64,000 bases of DNA from Pseudomonas putida (lineage in GTDB: Bacteria; Pseudomonadota; Gammaproteobacteria; Pseudomonadales; Pseudomonadaceae), in the NCBI RefSeq assembly GCF_022627325.1, contig NZ_JAETZZ010000001.1, positions 787,117-851,116 of the forward strand. Direction: 5' to 3'. A program made the translations under genes and the position numbers. Every line of letters starts with the position of its first letter. The first letter of the stretch is position 1. Positions 32,543 to 42,318 of the stretch are shown in pieces. The notes beneath the pieces were generated by a model that was given only the letters and a program-made list of their open reading frames with translations, made no database searches and was not told where the DNA came from.

Positions 32543-33577
32543 ATGCTGTATTCGCTTCAGGCACTGCGGGCGTTCGCCGCCTGGGTGGTGGTCTGCCACC
32601 ATTTCATGCAGATCTTTTTCGACTTCCATGCCACTGGCCCCGTTGGCCAATTGCTCACTGCCCGCGGCGCTGTGGGTGTCGACATCTTCTTCGTCATCAG
32701 CGGGCTGGTGATCTACCTTTCGACCCGGGACAAACCCGTGGAGCCGCGTCAGTTTCTGCTCAACCGCGCGTTGCGGATCGTCCCTGCCTATTGGTTCTAC
32801 ACCCTGCTGATGGCGCTCGTGCTGCTGGCCTTCAGCCAATGGATGCCCCACCAGGCATTCACCTGGCATCACCTGTTGCTGTCGTTGCTGTTCATTCCGG
32901 CAGAGAACCCGGGTGGCTACGGCCTGTACCCGACGTTGAACGTGGGCTGGACGCTGAACTTCGAGATGTTCTTCTACCTTCTGTTTGGCCTGGCATTCCT
33001 GGTCCGCAAGCGCCACCAATTGCTGCTGGTGACCGCTGCGCTGCTGCTGGTCAGCGAAGTGCTGGGCCGCGTTGGCGTGCTCAGCCGCTTCTACAACAAC
33101 GGCATCATCTATGAATTTCTGCTCGGTATCGGCATCGGTGTGCTGTACCGCCGCGGCCTGGTGCGTGAAGCGCTGTGGTTGCCGCTGGCATTGCTGGGGG
33201 TGGCCGTCTATGCGATCTACCACCTGGACGCCTCCCAGCGCCTTTTGCATTGGGGCCTTCCCAGCGCACTGATCGTGCTGGCATTCGTAGCGCTTGAGCC
33301 GTACTTCCAGGGCAATCGGGTACTCAAGGCATTGGGCGACTGCTCGTACTCGGTGTACCTGATCCACGTGCTGGTACTGTACGCGGGCTGGTTCGCCAGC
33401 CAGCACCTGCACCTCAATCCCTACCTGGTCTTTGCCCTGTGCGTGCCGTCCATTGGACTAATGTCGTGGTTCAGCTACCAGTGGCTGGAGCGGGGCCTTT
33501 ACCGGCGGATGCAGGCGTGGCTGGCGGCGCCGCGGGAGCAAACGCCGGCATTTGCTCTTTCCCGAGTCAAATGCTAG
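32543..33577 (+). CDS. Acyltransferase 3 family membrane protein
   Basis: 344 residues with about ten membrane helices, of the acyltransferase-3 (OafA/YrhL-like) family that O-acylates sugars or lipids at the inner membrane. The N-terminal LRAFAAWVVVCHHF carries the conserved catalytic His, with RGAVGVDIFFVISG next and YSVYLIHV near the C-terminus. Acceptor unknown. It is followed by nfuA after 58 bp. It lies between cti and nfuA with no glycan genes nearby. Confidence 0.88.
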   Translation: MLYSLQALRAFAAWVVVCHHFMQIFFDFHATGPVGQLLTARGAVGVDIFFVISGLVIYLSTRDKPVEPRQFLLNRALRIVPAYWFYTLLMALVLLAFSQWMPHQAFTWHHLLLSLLFIPAENPGGYGLYPTLNVGWTLNFEMFFYLLFGLAFLVRKRHQLLLVTAALLLVSEVLGRVGVLSRFYNNGIIYEFLLGIGIGVLYRRGLVREALWLPLALLGVAVYAIYHLDASQRLLHWGLPSALIVLAFVALEPYFQGNRVLKALGDCSYSVYLIHVLVLYAGWFASQHLHLNPYLVFALCVPSIGLMSWFSYQWLERGLYRRMQAWLAAPREQTPAFALSRVKC

Positions 33578-33626
33578 GACTTTGTTCGAAGGCCAGGTTG
33601 GCGTACACTTGGCCGCAAGTCTGTGA

Positions 33627-34220
<594 letters not shown>

Positions 34221-34428
34221 TCGGTAGTTCGGCGTTGGCAACACCCTGCTAGCAACAAACTGTTACGGATTCAACCCCTGCGACAACAGGCCGCAGCCCG
34301 TGTTTAAAGGGCTGCAAGCCACCACCGCCTTGGTCGGGTAGAACCGCTTGGGGTGTCATGCCAGAATGCCCCGGTTTTTCGGCCGGCCCGTCCCGAGGGT
34401 CGGCACCTTCCCTTTAAAGGATGGTTCC

Positions 34429-35037
34429 ATGAATGATCTGTTGACCCGGCGCGCAGTTGTCGCCGGGATGGGCGTTCTCGGGCTCCGCCTGCTGGCAGGC
34501 TGCAACCCGGCCCGAGGGCTCGAGTTCGAGTACGGCAAGAACATGAGCAACGAAATCCTGGGGCGCAAGTTCCGCCTCAAGGATACCAAGGGCAACGTCG
34601 TCACCCTGTCGAGCTTCTACGGCAGCATGCCGATGATCTTCTTCGGGTTCACCCAGTGCCCGGCAGTCTGCCCGACCACCCTGGCGCGCGCGGCGCAAAT
34701 CCGCAAGCTGCTCCGTGGCCGCGACCGCGAGCTGTTCCAGGTGGTGTTCATCACCCTGGACCCTGAGCGCGACACCCCCGAGGTGCTCGACGCCTACGTC
34801 AAGGCTTTCGACCCCTCGTTCATGGCCCTTACCGGTACGCCGGAGGAAATCGCCGAGGTGGCCAAGGAGTTCAAGGTGTTCTACGAGAAGGTCCCGGCCG
34901 GTGACACGTACACCATCTCTCATTCGTCCACCAGCTACGTCTACGATACGCGTGGCACCCTGCGCCTGAGCCTGGGCCATTCCCTGAACGCCAAGGAATG
35001 CGCCGAAGACCTGGTCACCCTGATGGAGATCTGCTAA
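34429..35037 (+). CDS. SCO1/SenC-type copper metallochaperone lipoprotein
   Basis: 202 residues with a lipobox (LLAGC, Cys25) that anchors it to a membrane facing the periplasm. The thioredoxin-like fold has the copper/redox motif CPAVCP (Cys77, Cys81) and the distal His165 in ISHSS. Sco proteins help build the CuA or CuB site of cytochrome oxidases. The start is supported by AAGGA. Its stop overlaps the next start (TAATG), coupling it to the PCuAC gene. Confidence 0.93.
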   Translation: MNDLLTRRAVVAGMGVLGLRLLAGCNPARGLEFEYGKNMSNEILGRKFRLKDTKGNVVTLSSFYGSMPMIFFGFTQCPAVCPTTLARAAQIRKLLRGRDRELFQVVFITLDPERDTPEVLDAYVKAFDPSFMALTGTPEEIAEVAKEFKVFYEKVPAGDTYTISHSSTSYVYDTRGTLRLSLGHSLNAKECAEDLVTLMEIC

Positions 35038-35525
35038 TGGCTGTTTCACTGCACCCGTTCAAGCGCGGCCTGGCCGCTATCGCCTTGCTGGGGCTGGCGC
35101 TGCCGGCTTTGGCCGAGACCACCGTAAGTGATGCCTGGGTACGTGCCAGCGTACCGCACCAGCAGTCCACCGGTGCGTTCATGACCCTGACTGCCAGCAG
35201 CGACAGCAAGCTGACAGGGGTGGCATCGCCCGTCGCCAAGACTGTGCAAGTGCACGAGATGACCATGAACGGTGATGTGATGGGCATGAAGCAGGTCGAA
35301 GCCGTGCAGTTGCCCGCCGGCAAGCCGGTGAGCCTGGACCCCAATGGCTATCACGTGATGTTGATGGGTTTGACGAAGCAGGTGAAGGAAGGCGACAAAG
35401 TCCCGCTGACCTTGACCGTGGAAGATGCCAAGGGCGGCAAGGAAACCTTGGATGTGCAGGCAGAGGTACGGGCGCTCAACGCCGAGATGGGCGGCGGGCA
35501 CGATCACATGCACATGAAGCACTGA
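35037..35525 (+). CDS. Periplasmic copper chaperone PCu(A)C
   Basis: 162 residues: a signal peptide (ending near ALPALAETT) and a cupredoxin-like PCu(A)C domain with VHEMTMNGDVMGMKQ and YHVMLMGL as the copper(I) Met/His ligands. There is also a His/Met-rich tail (GGGHDHMHMKH). It hands copper to Sco or directly to oxidase subunit II. Translationally coupled to the Sco gene by a 1-nt overlap. Confidence 0.93.
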   Translation: MAVSLHPFKRGLAAIALLGLALPALAETTVSDAWVRASVPHQQSTGAFMTLTASSDSKLTGVASPVAKTVQVHEMTMNGDVMGMKQVEAVQLPAGKPVSLDPNGYHVMLMGLTKQVKEGDKVPLTLTVEDAKGGKETLDVQAEVRALNAEMGGGHDHMHMKH

Positions 35526-35532
35526 TTGACCC

Positions 35533-35551
35533 GGGGCCGCTAAGCGGCCCC
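35533..35551. terminator. GGGGCCGC hairpin between convergent genes
   Basis: Perfect arms GGGGCCGC/GCGGCCCC, TAA loop, between the PCu(A)C gene and the convergent small gene; it probably serves both strands. Confidence 0.7.
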
Positions 35552-35558
35552 ACTTCAT

Positions 35559-35786
35559 TCAGCTGCGAAAACGTGGCAAAGGCCGTTCCAGGGTCAGCGA
35601 GGTCAAGGTCTTGCGGACCTGGGCTTCGTCGGCCTCCAGGGCCTTGAGACTCGCGCGGATCTTGCCAGCGGCAGGCACATCACCCTGCCGGTCGATCCAG
35701 TCGGCGATCTCTTTGCAGGCACTGCTCAGGCAGGCCTGGCGCTGGTTCATCAACGATATGAGGGTGGTGAGCTCTCTTTCGGACAT
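35559..35786 (-). CDS. Small conserved hypothetical protein
   Basis: 75 residues, mostly helical and charged (MSERELTTLISLMNQRQACL...), with two cysteines near residues 19-24. No membrane segment or known motif is seen. The ATG has a strong GGAGG 8 nt upstream, which supports it as a real gene. It lies 41 bp downstream of the AraC gene on the same strand and could be its last operon member. Function unknown. Confidence 0.65.
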   Translation of the reverse strand: MSERELTTLISLMNQRQACLSSACKEIADWIDRQGDVPAAGKIRASLKALEADEAQVRKTLTSLTLERPLPRFRS

Positions 35787-35826
35787 GGCAGGAACCTCCA
35801 ATTCAGCTTAGTCAGTGTAGCAGCAG

Positions 35827-36660
35827 TTACCCGTGCAGGCAGGCGGTGCGATAGGCGCCTGGGGTGACGCCAAAGGCTTGCTTGAATTGCCGGCTGAGGT
35901 GGCTCTGGTCCGCGAAGCCCAGGTTGAAAGCCACGTCGGTCGCAGCCAGGCCGCGCTTGAGCATTTCCCGGGCACGGGCCAGGCGCCGTTGCTTGAGCCA
36001 GGCATGCGGCGGCAGGCCGGTGGCTTGGCGGAACACCCGGGCGAAATGGAACGGCGATAGATTGACCGCGCCCGCCAGCGCTTCGAGCGATGGCGGCTCT
36101 GCCAGTTGGCTCTCCAGCAGCTCGCGGGCGCGGGCTACGGCCAGTGGTTCGTGGCCAGGGGGCGCGGGTTCAGCGCATTGCCCGTGTCGTTGAACCAGGG
36201 CCAGAACCGCCTGGCGCCAGGCCGTCTGTTGCTGCAGGGCACTGGCGCTGGCTTCGGACAGCTGATGCAGCTTGCTGAAGGCGATGGCCAGGGCCGGGTC
36301 CTGGATCACGCTGTCCTTGAAGCTGGGCATGCCGTGGCGGCCCAGTTCCAGCTCGTCGAGCACCCCGGTCACCCGTTCATGGTCCGGATAGAACCCGCGG
36401 TAGCGCCAGCCAGCCTCATGGGCGGTGGCGCCGGTATGCAGTTCGTCCGGGTTGATCAGCACCATGCTGCCCACCGGCGCCAGGTGCTCGCTGCCGCGGT
36501 GCCAGAAGCGCTGGGCACCCGACTCGATCACGGTGAACACATAACCTTCGTGAACATGCGGGGCGAAGCGTTGCTGAATGTAGCGCGCATGCAACATCTC
36601 GACATCGCCCAGGGCGGGCGCCTGCCAAAGGTGGGTCTGTTCGCGCAGGGGCGTGCTCAT
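35827..36660 (-). CDS. AraC-family regulator coupled to AzlCD
   Basis: 277-residue regulator. An N-terminal AraC-type cupin (HVHEGYVFTVIESGAQRFWHRG) is followed by two C-terminal HTH motifs (LEALAGAVNLSPFHFARVFRQ; VAFNLGFADQSHLSRQFKQ). Its ATG overlaps the azlD stop by 4 bp (ATGA), so it is translated with the exporter it probably controls, as often seen for AzlCD. Confidence 0.9.
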   Translation of the reverse strand: MSTPLREQTHLWQAPALGDVEMLHARYIQQRFAPHVHEGYVFTVIESGAQRFWHRGSEHLAPVGSMVLINPDELHTGATAHEAGWRYRGFYPDHERVTGVLDELELGRHGMPSFKDSVIQDPALAIAFSKLHQLSEASASALQQQTAWRQAVLALVQRHGQCAEPAPPGHEPLAVARARELLESQLAEPPSLEALAGAVNLSPFHFARVFRQATGLPPHAWLKQRRLARAREMLKRGLAATDVAFNLGFADQSHLSRQFKQAFGVTPGAYRTACLHG

Positions 36661-36971
36661 GTCAGCCAGCTGCGCAGCAGGAAGAAGATCAACATGCTCA
36701 CCAGCATGCTCAGCAATACACTGCGGGTCAACAGCACCAGCACGATGGCCACTACAGCCCCCAGCAGGTAGGGATTGAGCGGGCTCAAGTCCAGCTGATG
36801 GCCGGGCAGGAAGACGATTGGCCCGCAAATCGCGGTGAGCATGCCCGGCACGGCAAAGCCTAGAAACTGCCGGGCATTGGAACTCAGGCGCAGCGGTAGG
36901 CGCGGCTCCAGGAACGCGTAGCGATTGAGGAAGACGACGGCGCCCATGGCGAAGATCAGTAGCCAGGTCAT
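36657..36971 (-). CDS. azlD: Branched-chain amino acid exporter small subunit AzlD
   Basis: 104-residue membrane protein with about four helices (MTWLLIFAMGAVVFLNRYAFL start, family-typical). With AzlC it forms an exporter for branched-chain amino acids or analogues. It overlaps azlC at its start and the araC gene at its end by 4 bp each. Confidence 0.9.
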   Translation of the reverse strand: MTWLLIFAMGAVVFLNRYAFLEPRLPLRLSSNARQFLGFAVPGMLTAICGPIVFLPGHQLDLSPLNPYLLGAVVAIVLVLLTRSVLLSMLVSMLIFFLLRSWLT

Positions 36972-37669
36972 ACGCGGCCTCCGGAAAATTTCTGGCAGAC
37001 GAAACCGGCAGCCATGCCCAGCAGGCCGGCGGCCACCAGCGCGGTTTCCCAATGCCAGTAGCTGAAAAGCACTGAACAGAACAGCGACACCGCCACGCAC
37101 ACTAGCGTGGCGAGGTTGCGCACCAGTGGGGCGATCAGGGCGACAAAGGTGGCGACGATGGAGAAATCCAGGCCCAGCTGGTCCAGGTGCGGGATGTTCT
37201 GGCCCAGGACGATGCCGGCCAGGGTGAACAGGTTCCAGGCCACATAGAAGGTCAGGCCGACCCCCAGCGCGTACCAGCGGTTGAATTGCTGTTGGTCATA
37301 GTGGCTTGTCAAGGCGAAGAACTCATCGGTCAACAGGAAACCCAAGCCCAGGCGCCAGCGCAGCGGCTGGTTCGACAGCACCGGGCGCATCGACAAGCCG
37401 TAAAGCAGATGTTGCGAGGTCAGCAGCAGGGTGGTCAGCAAGATCGACAGCAGGTTGGCGCCACCCTTGAGCATGCCGATGGCCACCAGTTGCGCGGCGC
37501 CCGCGAACACGATCGCCGACAGCCCCTGACCCTCCCAGGCACTGAGGTTGGCCTCGATGGCCATCGAGCCAGCCAGCAGGCCCCAAGGCGCGACGGCCAG
37601 TGATAACGGAAGAATGGCGATGGCGCCGTGCAGAAAAGCTTGGCGAGCGATGGGCGGACTGCTTTGCAT
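36968..37669 (-). CDS. azlC: Branched-chain amino acid exporter large subunit AzlC
   Basis: 233-residue membrane protein of the AzlC family with GAAQLVAIGMLKGGA and LLTDEFFALT signatures. Start at ATG 37669 (MQSSPPIARQ...) was preferred over a TTG at 37762, although no strong ribosome site is visible. First of the coupled azlC-azlD-araC unit. Confidence 0.9.
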   Translation of the reverse strand: MQSSPPIARQAFLHGAIAILPLSLAVAPWGLLAGSMAIEANLSAWEGQGLSAIVFAGAAQLVAIGMLKGGANLLSILLTTLLLTSQHLLYGLSMRPVLSNQPLRWRLGLGFLLTDEFFALTSHYDQQQFNRWYALGVGLTFYVAWNLFTLAGIVLGQNIPHLDQLGLDFSIVATFVALIAPLVRNLATLVCVAVSLFCSVLFSYWHWETALVAAGLLGMAAGFVCQKFSGGRV

Positions 37670-37765
37670 GATGGCTGCAACACTGTTGTTCGGCAGCGCA
37701 GCATGCCAGAGGGTGGGCCAGGTGGCTTGAACGATCTTGCTGGTTTGCCACTGCCGTAGCAATGA

Positions 37766-38461
37766 TCACCGCTGGCTGGTCAACCGCCGTTGTGCTGCTG
37801 CGCAACCATTGATTTCCACCGCCTTTTGCAGCAAGTCCCGGCGATGCTGTGGGTCCAGGTCGCCCAGCAACCGATACACCTCAGCCTGATAGTCGCGTTG
37901 GCGGCCCCACTGCATTTCCAGCCCTTGTGGCTGGCTGCGGCTGCAAGCCAGGCGTGTGGCCGGTTGCGGGTAGTAGGGCGCATACAGCGTTGCCATGCCT
38001 GGTATCGCTTCGAGCGCCTCGCGGTAACGGGGGCTGGCGTTATACGGTGGGCACCAGGTGGCGATCGCCGTAGCGGGCGGGGCAAAGCCCTGCTGCAGGC
38101 TGGCCTTGAGCAGCGGGCAGGCAGCATCAGGGATTTGCGCCGCAGGCAGGTAGGTCGTGTAGTACAGGGCCAGGCGGTATTGGGCCACGGGATGGCCGAG
38201 CTCCACTGACTTTTCAAGCAGGGCTACCGCAGTTGGCAGCGTGCGGGCCATGGCCTGGCCCTGGCGTTTGAGTTCCGGGTCGCCGCCAATGGCAGTGCGC
38301 AGGGTGTTGCCGTCATCCTCTGGAGTGTCGGCCTGCTCCAGTAATGGCAGGGCCTGGCGATAAAGCAAGTCGGCATGCGGATCGATACGCACGTCGAGCG
38401 CTTGTGCGGCAAACGGCATCAGCGAGATGAGCAGTGCGGGCACGCGGGCGAAACCACTCAC
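37766..38461 (-). CDS. Secreted Sel1-like repeat protein
   Basis: 231 residues starting at GTG with a signal peptide (VPALLISLMPFAAQALD). The body has helical repeats of Sel1/TPR kind (TAVALLEKSVELGHPVAQYRLALYY) and five cysteines that could pair in the periplasm. Function unknown. Located upstream of azlC on the same strand. Confidence 0.65.
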   Translation of the reverse strand: MSGFARVPALLISLMPFAAQALDVRIDPHADLLYRQALPLLEQADTPEDDGNTLRTAIGGDPELKRQGQAMARTLPTAVALLEKSVELGHPVAQYRLALYYTTYLPAAQIPDAACPLLKASLQQGFAPPATAIATWCPPYNASPRYREALEAIPGMATLYAPYYPQPATRLACSRSQPQGLEMQWGRQRDYQAEVYRLLGDLDPQHRRDLLQKAVEINGCAAAQRRLTSQR

Positions 38462-38617
38462 AGGCAGGCCCCACTGGCACCACAGCCCGGATAAGCAGAA
38501 AGATACTGGTAGTCGGCTCGGGTGTTCATCACAAGTACACGTGCGCCTCAGGCGTATCGGAACGATGGCCTATTCTAGCCAACCGGATGGCGCTACCGAA
38601 AGGGCAACGCACATTTG

Positions 38618-39712
38618 TCAGACGAGCTTGACCGGGGCGACCTTGCGTTGGGCATGTTTTTCCTGGGCCAGGCCCAGTTTGGCGGTGATGACCTTGGCCA
38701 GTGCATCGTTGCCCAGATCGTTCAGGTGCAAGCGATCGATGAACAGCTCGGCCCCGAAGGCAGGGGAGCTGCTCAGCATGCTGTTCATGTCGTAACACGG
38801 CACCGGATCCGCCTGGCTCTTGATGCGCCTGAAGAAGGCCATGTGCAGCTGACTGTCGAAGGCGCCTTCGAGCAGCCGGTCGAAGTTGGTCGGTTGCTGT
38901 TCCAGTGCCGATAGCATGGCTCGCTCTCCGGCAGGCAGCGTTTCACGGCACCACGGCAGCAGCGGTTGGAGAATGAAGGTGAGGGTGGCGTGGCTGTCGG
39001 CAAGCAAGCGTTCCCATTGACTCAAGGTACGCCCGATGCAGTCGGCAGCGTGTGCCAGGCGTTTCTGTGGGGCGGATAATGGCCAGGCAGGGGGCGGCAC
39101 CTGCCGACGCGGGGCCAGGGCCTGGCCAAGGCGTTGCCACAGCGAGTCCCGGCGTGCCGGACTGGCAGGTAGCGCGCCTTCGTTGAAACTGTTCAGGTAG
39201 TTCTGATAGGCCTTGGCATGCAGCGCAGCGTGCGGGCCGCCTAGCATTTCGCCGAGGCCCTCGTGGGCCAAGGTGTTGAGGCCGCTGAGCACCACCACGT
39301 GGCCGATTTCGCTGAAGCGATGCTGGTGGGTGAGAAACAGCAGCAGTTCCTGGCTGGCATTGAGCCCACAGCCAGCGAGGCTCAACCACACCTCCCCGGT
39401 GAGCATCGACAGGTGCGAGGCCACCGTATGCTCATCGGAACTGGCACCGATCCCCAAGGCGGTCGAACCGCCGACGAGCAAATTGACACGGCCGGTGCCG
39501 CCATATTCGCCGGCCGAAAATCGCTTGCCGGCGCAATGGCTGTAGCGCAAACCCAGCGCATCGGTGTTGATGGTGCCGGAACGGTAGCCGCTTTCGTGCA
39601 CATGCAGGGTGTGTGGGGCACGGCGGCTGCCCAGTTGCAGGAAACGCTGGTAGTCGAGCGACAGTGGCGCAGGCAGGCCCGGGCCGAATGTTGCGCTACT
39701 GGACGGGTTCAT
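38618..39712 (-). CDS. SGNH-hydrolase-like protein
   Basis: 364 residues, no signal peptide. SGNH-type blocks can be seen: LLVGGSTALGIGAS (block I Ser), VVVLSGLNTLAHEG (block III Asn) and IDRLHLNDLGNDALA (block V Asp/His). This suggests an ester hydrolase or acyl transferase, possibly acting on a small metabolite or glycan. Start supported by AAGGAG 7 nt upstream. It lies 40 bp after the lysE-like gene, and the three-gene set faces a LysR regulator. Confidence 0.7.
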   Translation of the reverse strand: MNPSSSATFGPGLPAPLSLDYQRFLQLGSRRAPHTLHVHESGYRSGTINTDALGLRYSHCAGKRFSAGEYGGTGRVNLLVGGSTALGIGASSDEHTVASHLSMLTGEVWLSLAGCGLNASQELLLFLTHQHRFSEIGHVVVLSGLNTLAHEGLGEMLGGPHAALHAKAYQNYLNSFNEGALPASPARRDSLWQRLGQALAPRRQVPPPAWPLSAPQKRLAHAADCIGRTLSQWERLLADSHATLTFILQPLLPWCRETLPAGERAMLSALEQQPTNFDRLLEGAFDSQLHMAFFRRIKSQADPVPCYDMNSMLSSSPAFGAELFIDRLHLNDLGNDALAKVITAKLGLAQEKHAQRKVAPVKLV

Positions 39713-39752
39713 GGGCGCTCCTTGTTGTCCGGCGTGGCGTCGCACCGAGGCG

Positions 39753-40379
39753 TCAGCCCGCCAGCTCCTTGATGTTGTAGGCCAGGCCACCGACTGCGAT
39801 GAGCAACAGGGCAACCCCCGAGGCCAGCGAAATCACCCGGTTGCTACGCTGCGAGGCGATCTTGCCGATGGCAAAGATGTAAAGGCTGAGCACGGCGAAG
39901 TCGATGGCCACCCACAGCAGGGACAGCACCATCATGCTTTTGCCGAACGATTCGGTGATCTGGATGAACTGTGGGAAGAAGGCGATGAAGAAAATGATGT
40001 CCTTGGGGTTGGAAATACCGACCATGAACCCTTGCCACAAACCGCCCCGCCCGGCTCTTGCCGGTTGCTCAAGCGTCTCGCAGGCAGGCGCCTGCAGGCA
40101 TTCGCGCAAGGTGCCTACGGCGATGTAGCCAATGAACAGGCAGCCGAGCAGGCTCATGCCACTGAGCCAGGCCTTGTCGATCGCTGCACTGGTGAGGATG
40201 ACCCAGGCCGCGGCGCCGATCAGCACCAGGGAAGCCCAGTTGGTGCCGACAGCGGTGAACATGGCCTTGCGTGAGCCAGAGGCCGCGGCGGTGTTGACGA
40301 TCAATGCCACGACCGGGCCGGGTGTGGCGATCAGCAGCAGTACGGTCAGGGCGTAGGTAGCGGTCAGTGCGGTATTCAC
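39753..40379 (-). CDS. LysE/RhtB-family amino acid exporter
   Basis: 208-residue membrane protein with six predicted helices. LLLIATPGPVVALIVNTAAASGSRKA is the LysE/RhtB family signature, and GISNPKDIIFFIAFFPQF follows mid-protein. It starts at GTG 40379, only 2 bp after the YqcI/YcgG gene stop, so the two are co-translated. A longer in-frame extension upstream would overlap that gene and was rejected. The substrate is probably the product of the neighbouring enzyme or an amino acid. Confidence 0.88.
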   Translation of the reverse strand: MNTALTATYALTVLLLIATPGPVVALIVNTAAASGSRKAMFTAVGTNWASLVLIGAAAWVILTSAAIDKAWLSGMSLLGCLFIGYIAVGTLRECLQAPACETLEQPARAGRGGLWQGFMVGISNPKDIIFFIAFFPQFIQITESFGKSMMVLSLLWVAIDFAVLSLYIFAIGKIASQRSNRVISLASGVALLLIAVGGLAYNIKELAG

Positions 40380-40381
40380 GG

Positions 40382-41164
40382 TCAGTTCTCGATCTGGGTG
40401 TCTGGTGTTGCGTGGACGTGGGCATGAAAGGGGCAGCGCGATGGGTTGAGCGAGCCTGCTTCCTGCAGTTGGTATTGCTTCCATTCGAAGTTGTCGGCCT
40501 GGCCAAAGAAGCCCAGGCTGTCGGGCATCACGCCGTCGTTGTAGCGCTGCACGCGTTCGCGGATGCGTGCACGGATGCGCTTGCCGCTCTCGGTGGCGGC
40601 ATTGGCCACTTCGTCGAAGTTTTCCCGCGGGTTGATGACGAAGGTGATGTGATTGCCCAGGTTGCGGCTTTTCATCTGATGGTGGCCGGGAAAATTCATG
40701 TTGATGAACAGCGCCATGCCGGCGTAGCAGAACGACCAGCCACTGTCGTGGGGGTCGGCTGGGATCGCTTGCGGCCACGGGTGCGGGTCACGGGCATGAA
40801 CCCCGCGCAGCACCTTCCAGGCCAGCGCCTGCTGTTCGGCCAGGTTGCTGTCGGCGGCCGTTTCGAGAAACACCACCAGCGGGCTGCCGATGCGTTGCTT
40901 GACCGGCACCGGTGCTATGGTGCGCACGTACTCGGCCAGCCCTTGTGCGATGTCATCGGCGAGCTGTTCAGCGCGGGCGAAGAGGATGTGGCAGGATTCA
41001 CCGGCCACCGCCTTGCGCCCGAACAGGCATGGAAAGTCGGGGTTGGCGAGGATGGTGCGAAAATGTTGTATCGTTTCGTGCGTCCAGTGCTGCGTGTTCC
41101 GGACATGTTCAGCGGCCAGCTCTAGCGCGTCCAGGCGATAGCAGTTTCCATAACCCGTAAACAT
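40382..41164 (-). CDS. YqcI/YcgG-family protein (possible heme-dependent N-oxygenase)
   Basis: 260 residues of the YqcI/YcgG family, with the family motif DFPCLFGRKAV (Cys46) and FPGHHQMKSRN, then SLGFFGQADNFEWKQYQL near the C-terminus. A member of this family, GntA of guanitoxin biosynthesis, is a heme-dependent N-hydroxylase, so an oxidative role on an amino or guanidino compound is possible here. This is inference. First gene of a unit with the LysE exporter and the SGNH-like gene, divergent from a LysR regulator. Confidence 0.75.
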   Translation of the reverse strand: MFTGYGNCYRLDALELAAEHVRNTQHWTHETIQHFRTILANPDFPCLFGRKAVAGESCHILFARAEQLADDIAQGLAEYVRTIAPVPVKQRIGSPLVVFLETAADSNLAEQQALAWKVLRGVHARDPHPWPQAIPADPHDSGWSFCYAGMALFINMNFPGHHQMKSRNLGNHITFVINPRENFDEVANAATESGKRIRARIRERVQRYNDGVMPDSLGFFGQADNFEWKQYQLQEAGSLNPSRCPFHAHVHATPDTQIEN

Positions 41165-41324
41165 GATTTCCCCAGGCGTTTAATGAGTAGAACGTTCAAG
41201 ACACATGCAGGCAGGTTATTGGCTTATCTTTGTTGTTTACCTGCATTTTCTGGGGCGTACCTGGCGTTGTAAAACGCGTGGTACTATGACCTGCCATTAG
41301 TCTCACTCATGCTTCGGGGGCATC

Positions 41325-42245
41325 ATGTCGGAACGGATTCAGGCCTTGCACGCGCTGCGTGCCTTCGAGGTGGCCTCACGGTACGGGTCGTTCACCCGCG
41401 CGGCCGAAGAGCTGGCCCTGACCCAAGGCGCCGTCAGCCACCACATAAAGACCCTCGAAAGCCTGTTCGGCTGCGACCTGTTCGAGCGACGTGGGCCCAA
41501 GTTGAGCCTCACCGAGCATGGGCGCCTGCTGGCCCAGGAGCTCAAAGTCGGCTTCAAGATCATCGAGAATGCCTGTGCACTGCTGCGCCAGGACCGCTAC
41601 GGCCTGCGCTTGAAGGCGCCCTCGACGCTGACGGTGCGCTGGTTGCTGAGGGCCCTGGATGCCTTCAAAAAAGTCGATGACAGCTGCAGCGTCCAATTGT
41701 CGAGCGTGTGGATGGACATCGACACGGTGGACTTCTACTCCGAGCCCTACGACTGCGCCTTTCTCTTGTCCAACGGCCGGTTCGCCGCCGACATCGAGAG
41801 TTTCAAGCTGTTCGACGAATGGCTGATCCCGGTGTGCCACCCAGACTATATGGCGCATGAGCAGCCGGCACTGGGTGACCTGCGCCAATGTGAACTGCTG
41901 CACCCTTCATCGGACCGGCGCGATTGGCGGCGTTGGCTGGCGCGCATGGACGCCCTGGACATAAGCATCGATCAGGGCCAGGTGTTCGACACCCTCGACC
42001 AGGGCATTTCTGCGGCCCAGCAGGGGCTGGGCATTTCCGTGGTCGACCTGGTGCTGGCCAGTGCCGATCTTACTGCGGGGCGGCTGGTCACCCCGTTCAA
42101 GCATGCCGTGGCGACCGGGGACGGGTATTACATGACTTGGCTCAAATCCAGCCCCAAGGCGCGGCAAATGCACAAGCTGCGTGACTTTCTGCTGGGGCAG
42201 GTGCCGCCGTTGGCGTACAAGGACATCAACTACCTGTATGGCTGA
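41325..42245 (+). CDS. LysR-family regulator, GcvA-like
   Basis: 306 residues. The N-terminal winged HTH (ALRAFEVASRYGSFTRAAEELALTQGAVSHHIKTLE) is of the GcvA/AmpR type. An effector domain follows, with GQGIS-like DTLDQGISAAQQGLGI near residue 225. Divergent from the YqcI/LysE/SGNH unit with a 160-bp AT-rich gap, so it most likely controls that unit. It lies upstream of polB. Confidence 0.92.
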   Translation: MSERIQALHALRAFEVASRYGSFTRAAEELALTQGAVSHHIKTLESLFGCDLFERRGPKLSLTEHGRLLAQELKVGFKIIENACALLRQDRYGLRLKAPSTLTVRWLLRALDAFKKVDDSCSVQLSSVWMDIDTVDFYSEPYDCAFLLSNGRFAADIESFKLFDEWLIPVCHPDYMAHEQPALGDLRQCELLHPSSDRRDWRRWLARMDALDISIDQGQVFDTLDQGISAAQQGLGISVVDLVLASADLTAGRLVTPFKHAVATGDGYYMTWLKSSPKARQMHKLRDFLLGQVPPLAYKDINYLYG

Positions 42246-42318
42246 TTGCCCGCACAGCCACCCCGCGCACGGGTAGAATCATCCCATTCGACCTATCCGT
42301 AGCACCGAGGACAACGCA

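Noticed and set aside
30053..33412. Long minus-strand frames opposite cti and the acyltransferase
   Set aside because: Shadows; the plus-strand genes carry signal peptide, heme site and membrane helices.
42246..42318. LexA/SOS box before polB
   Set aside because: No CTG-N10-CAG-type palindrome seen in the short leader.
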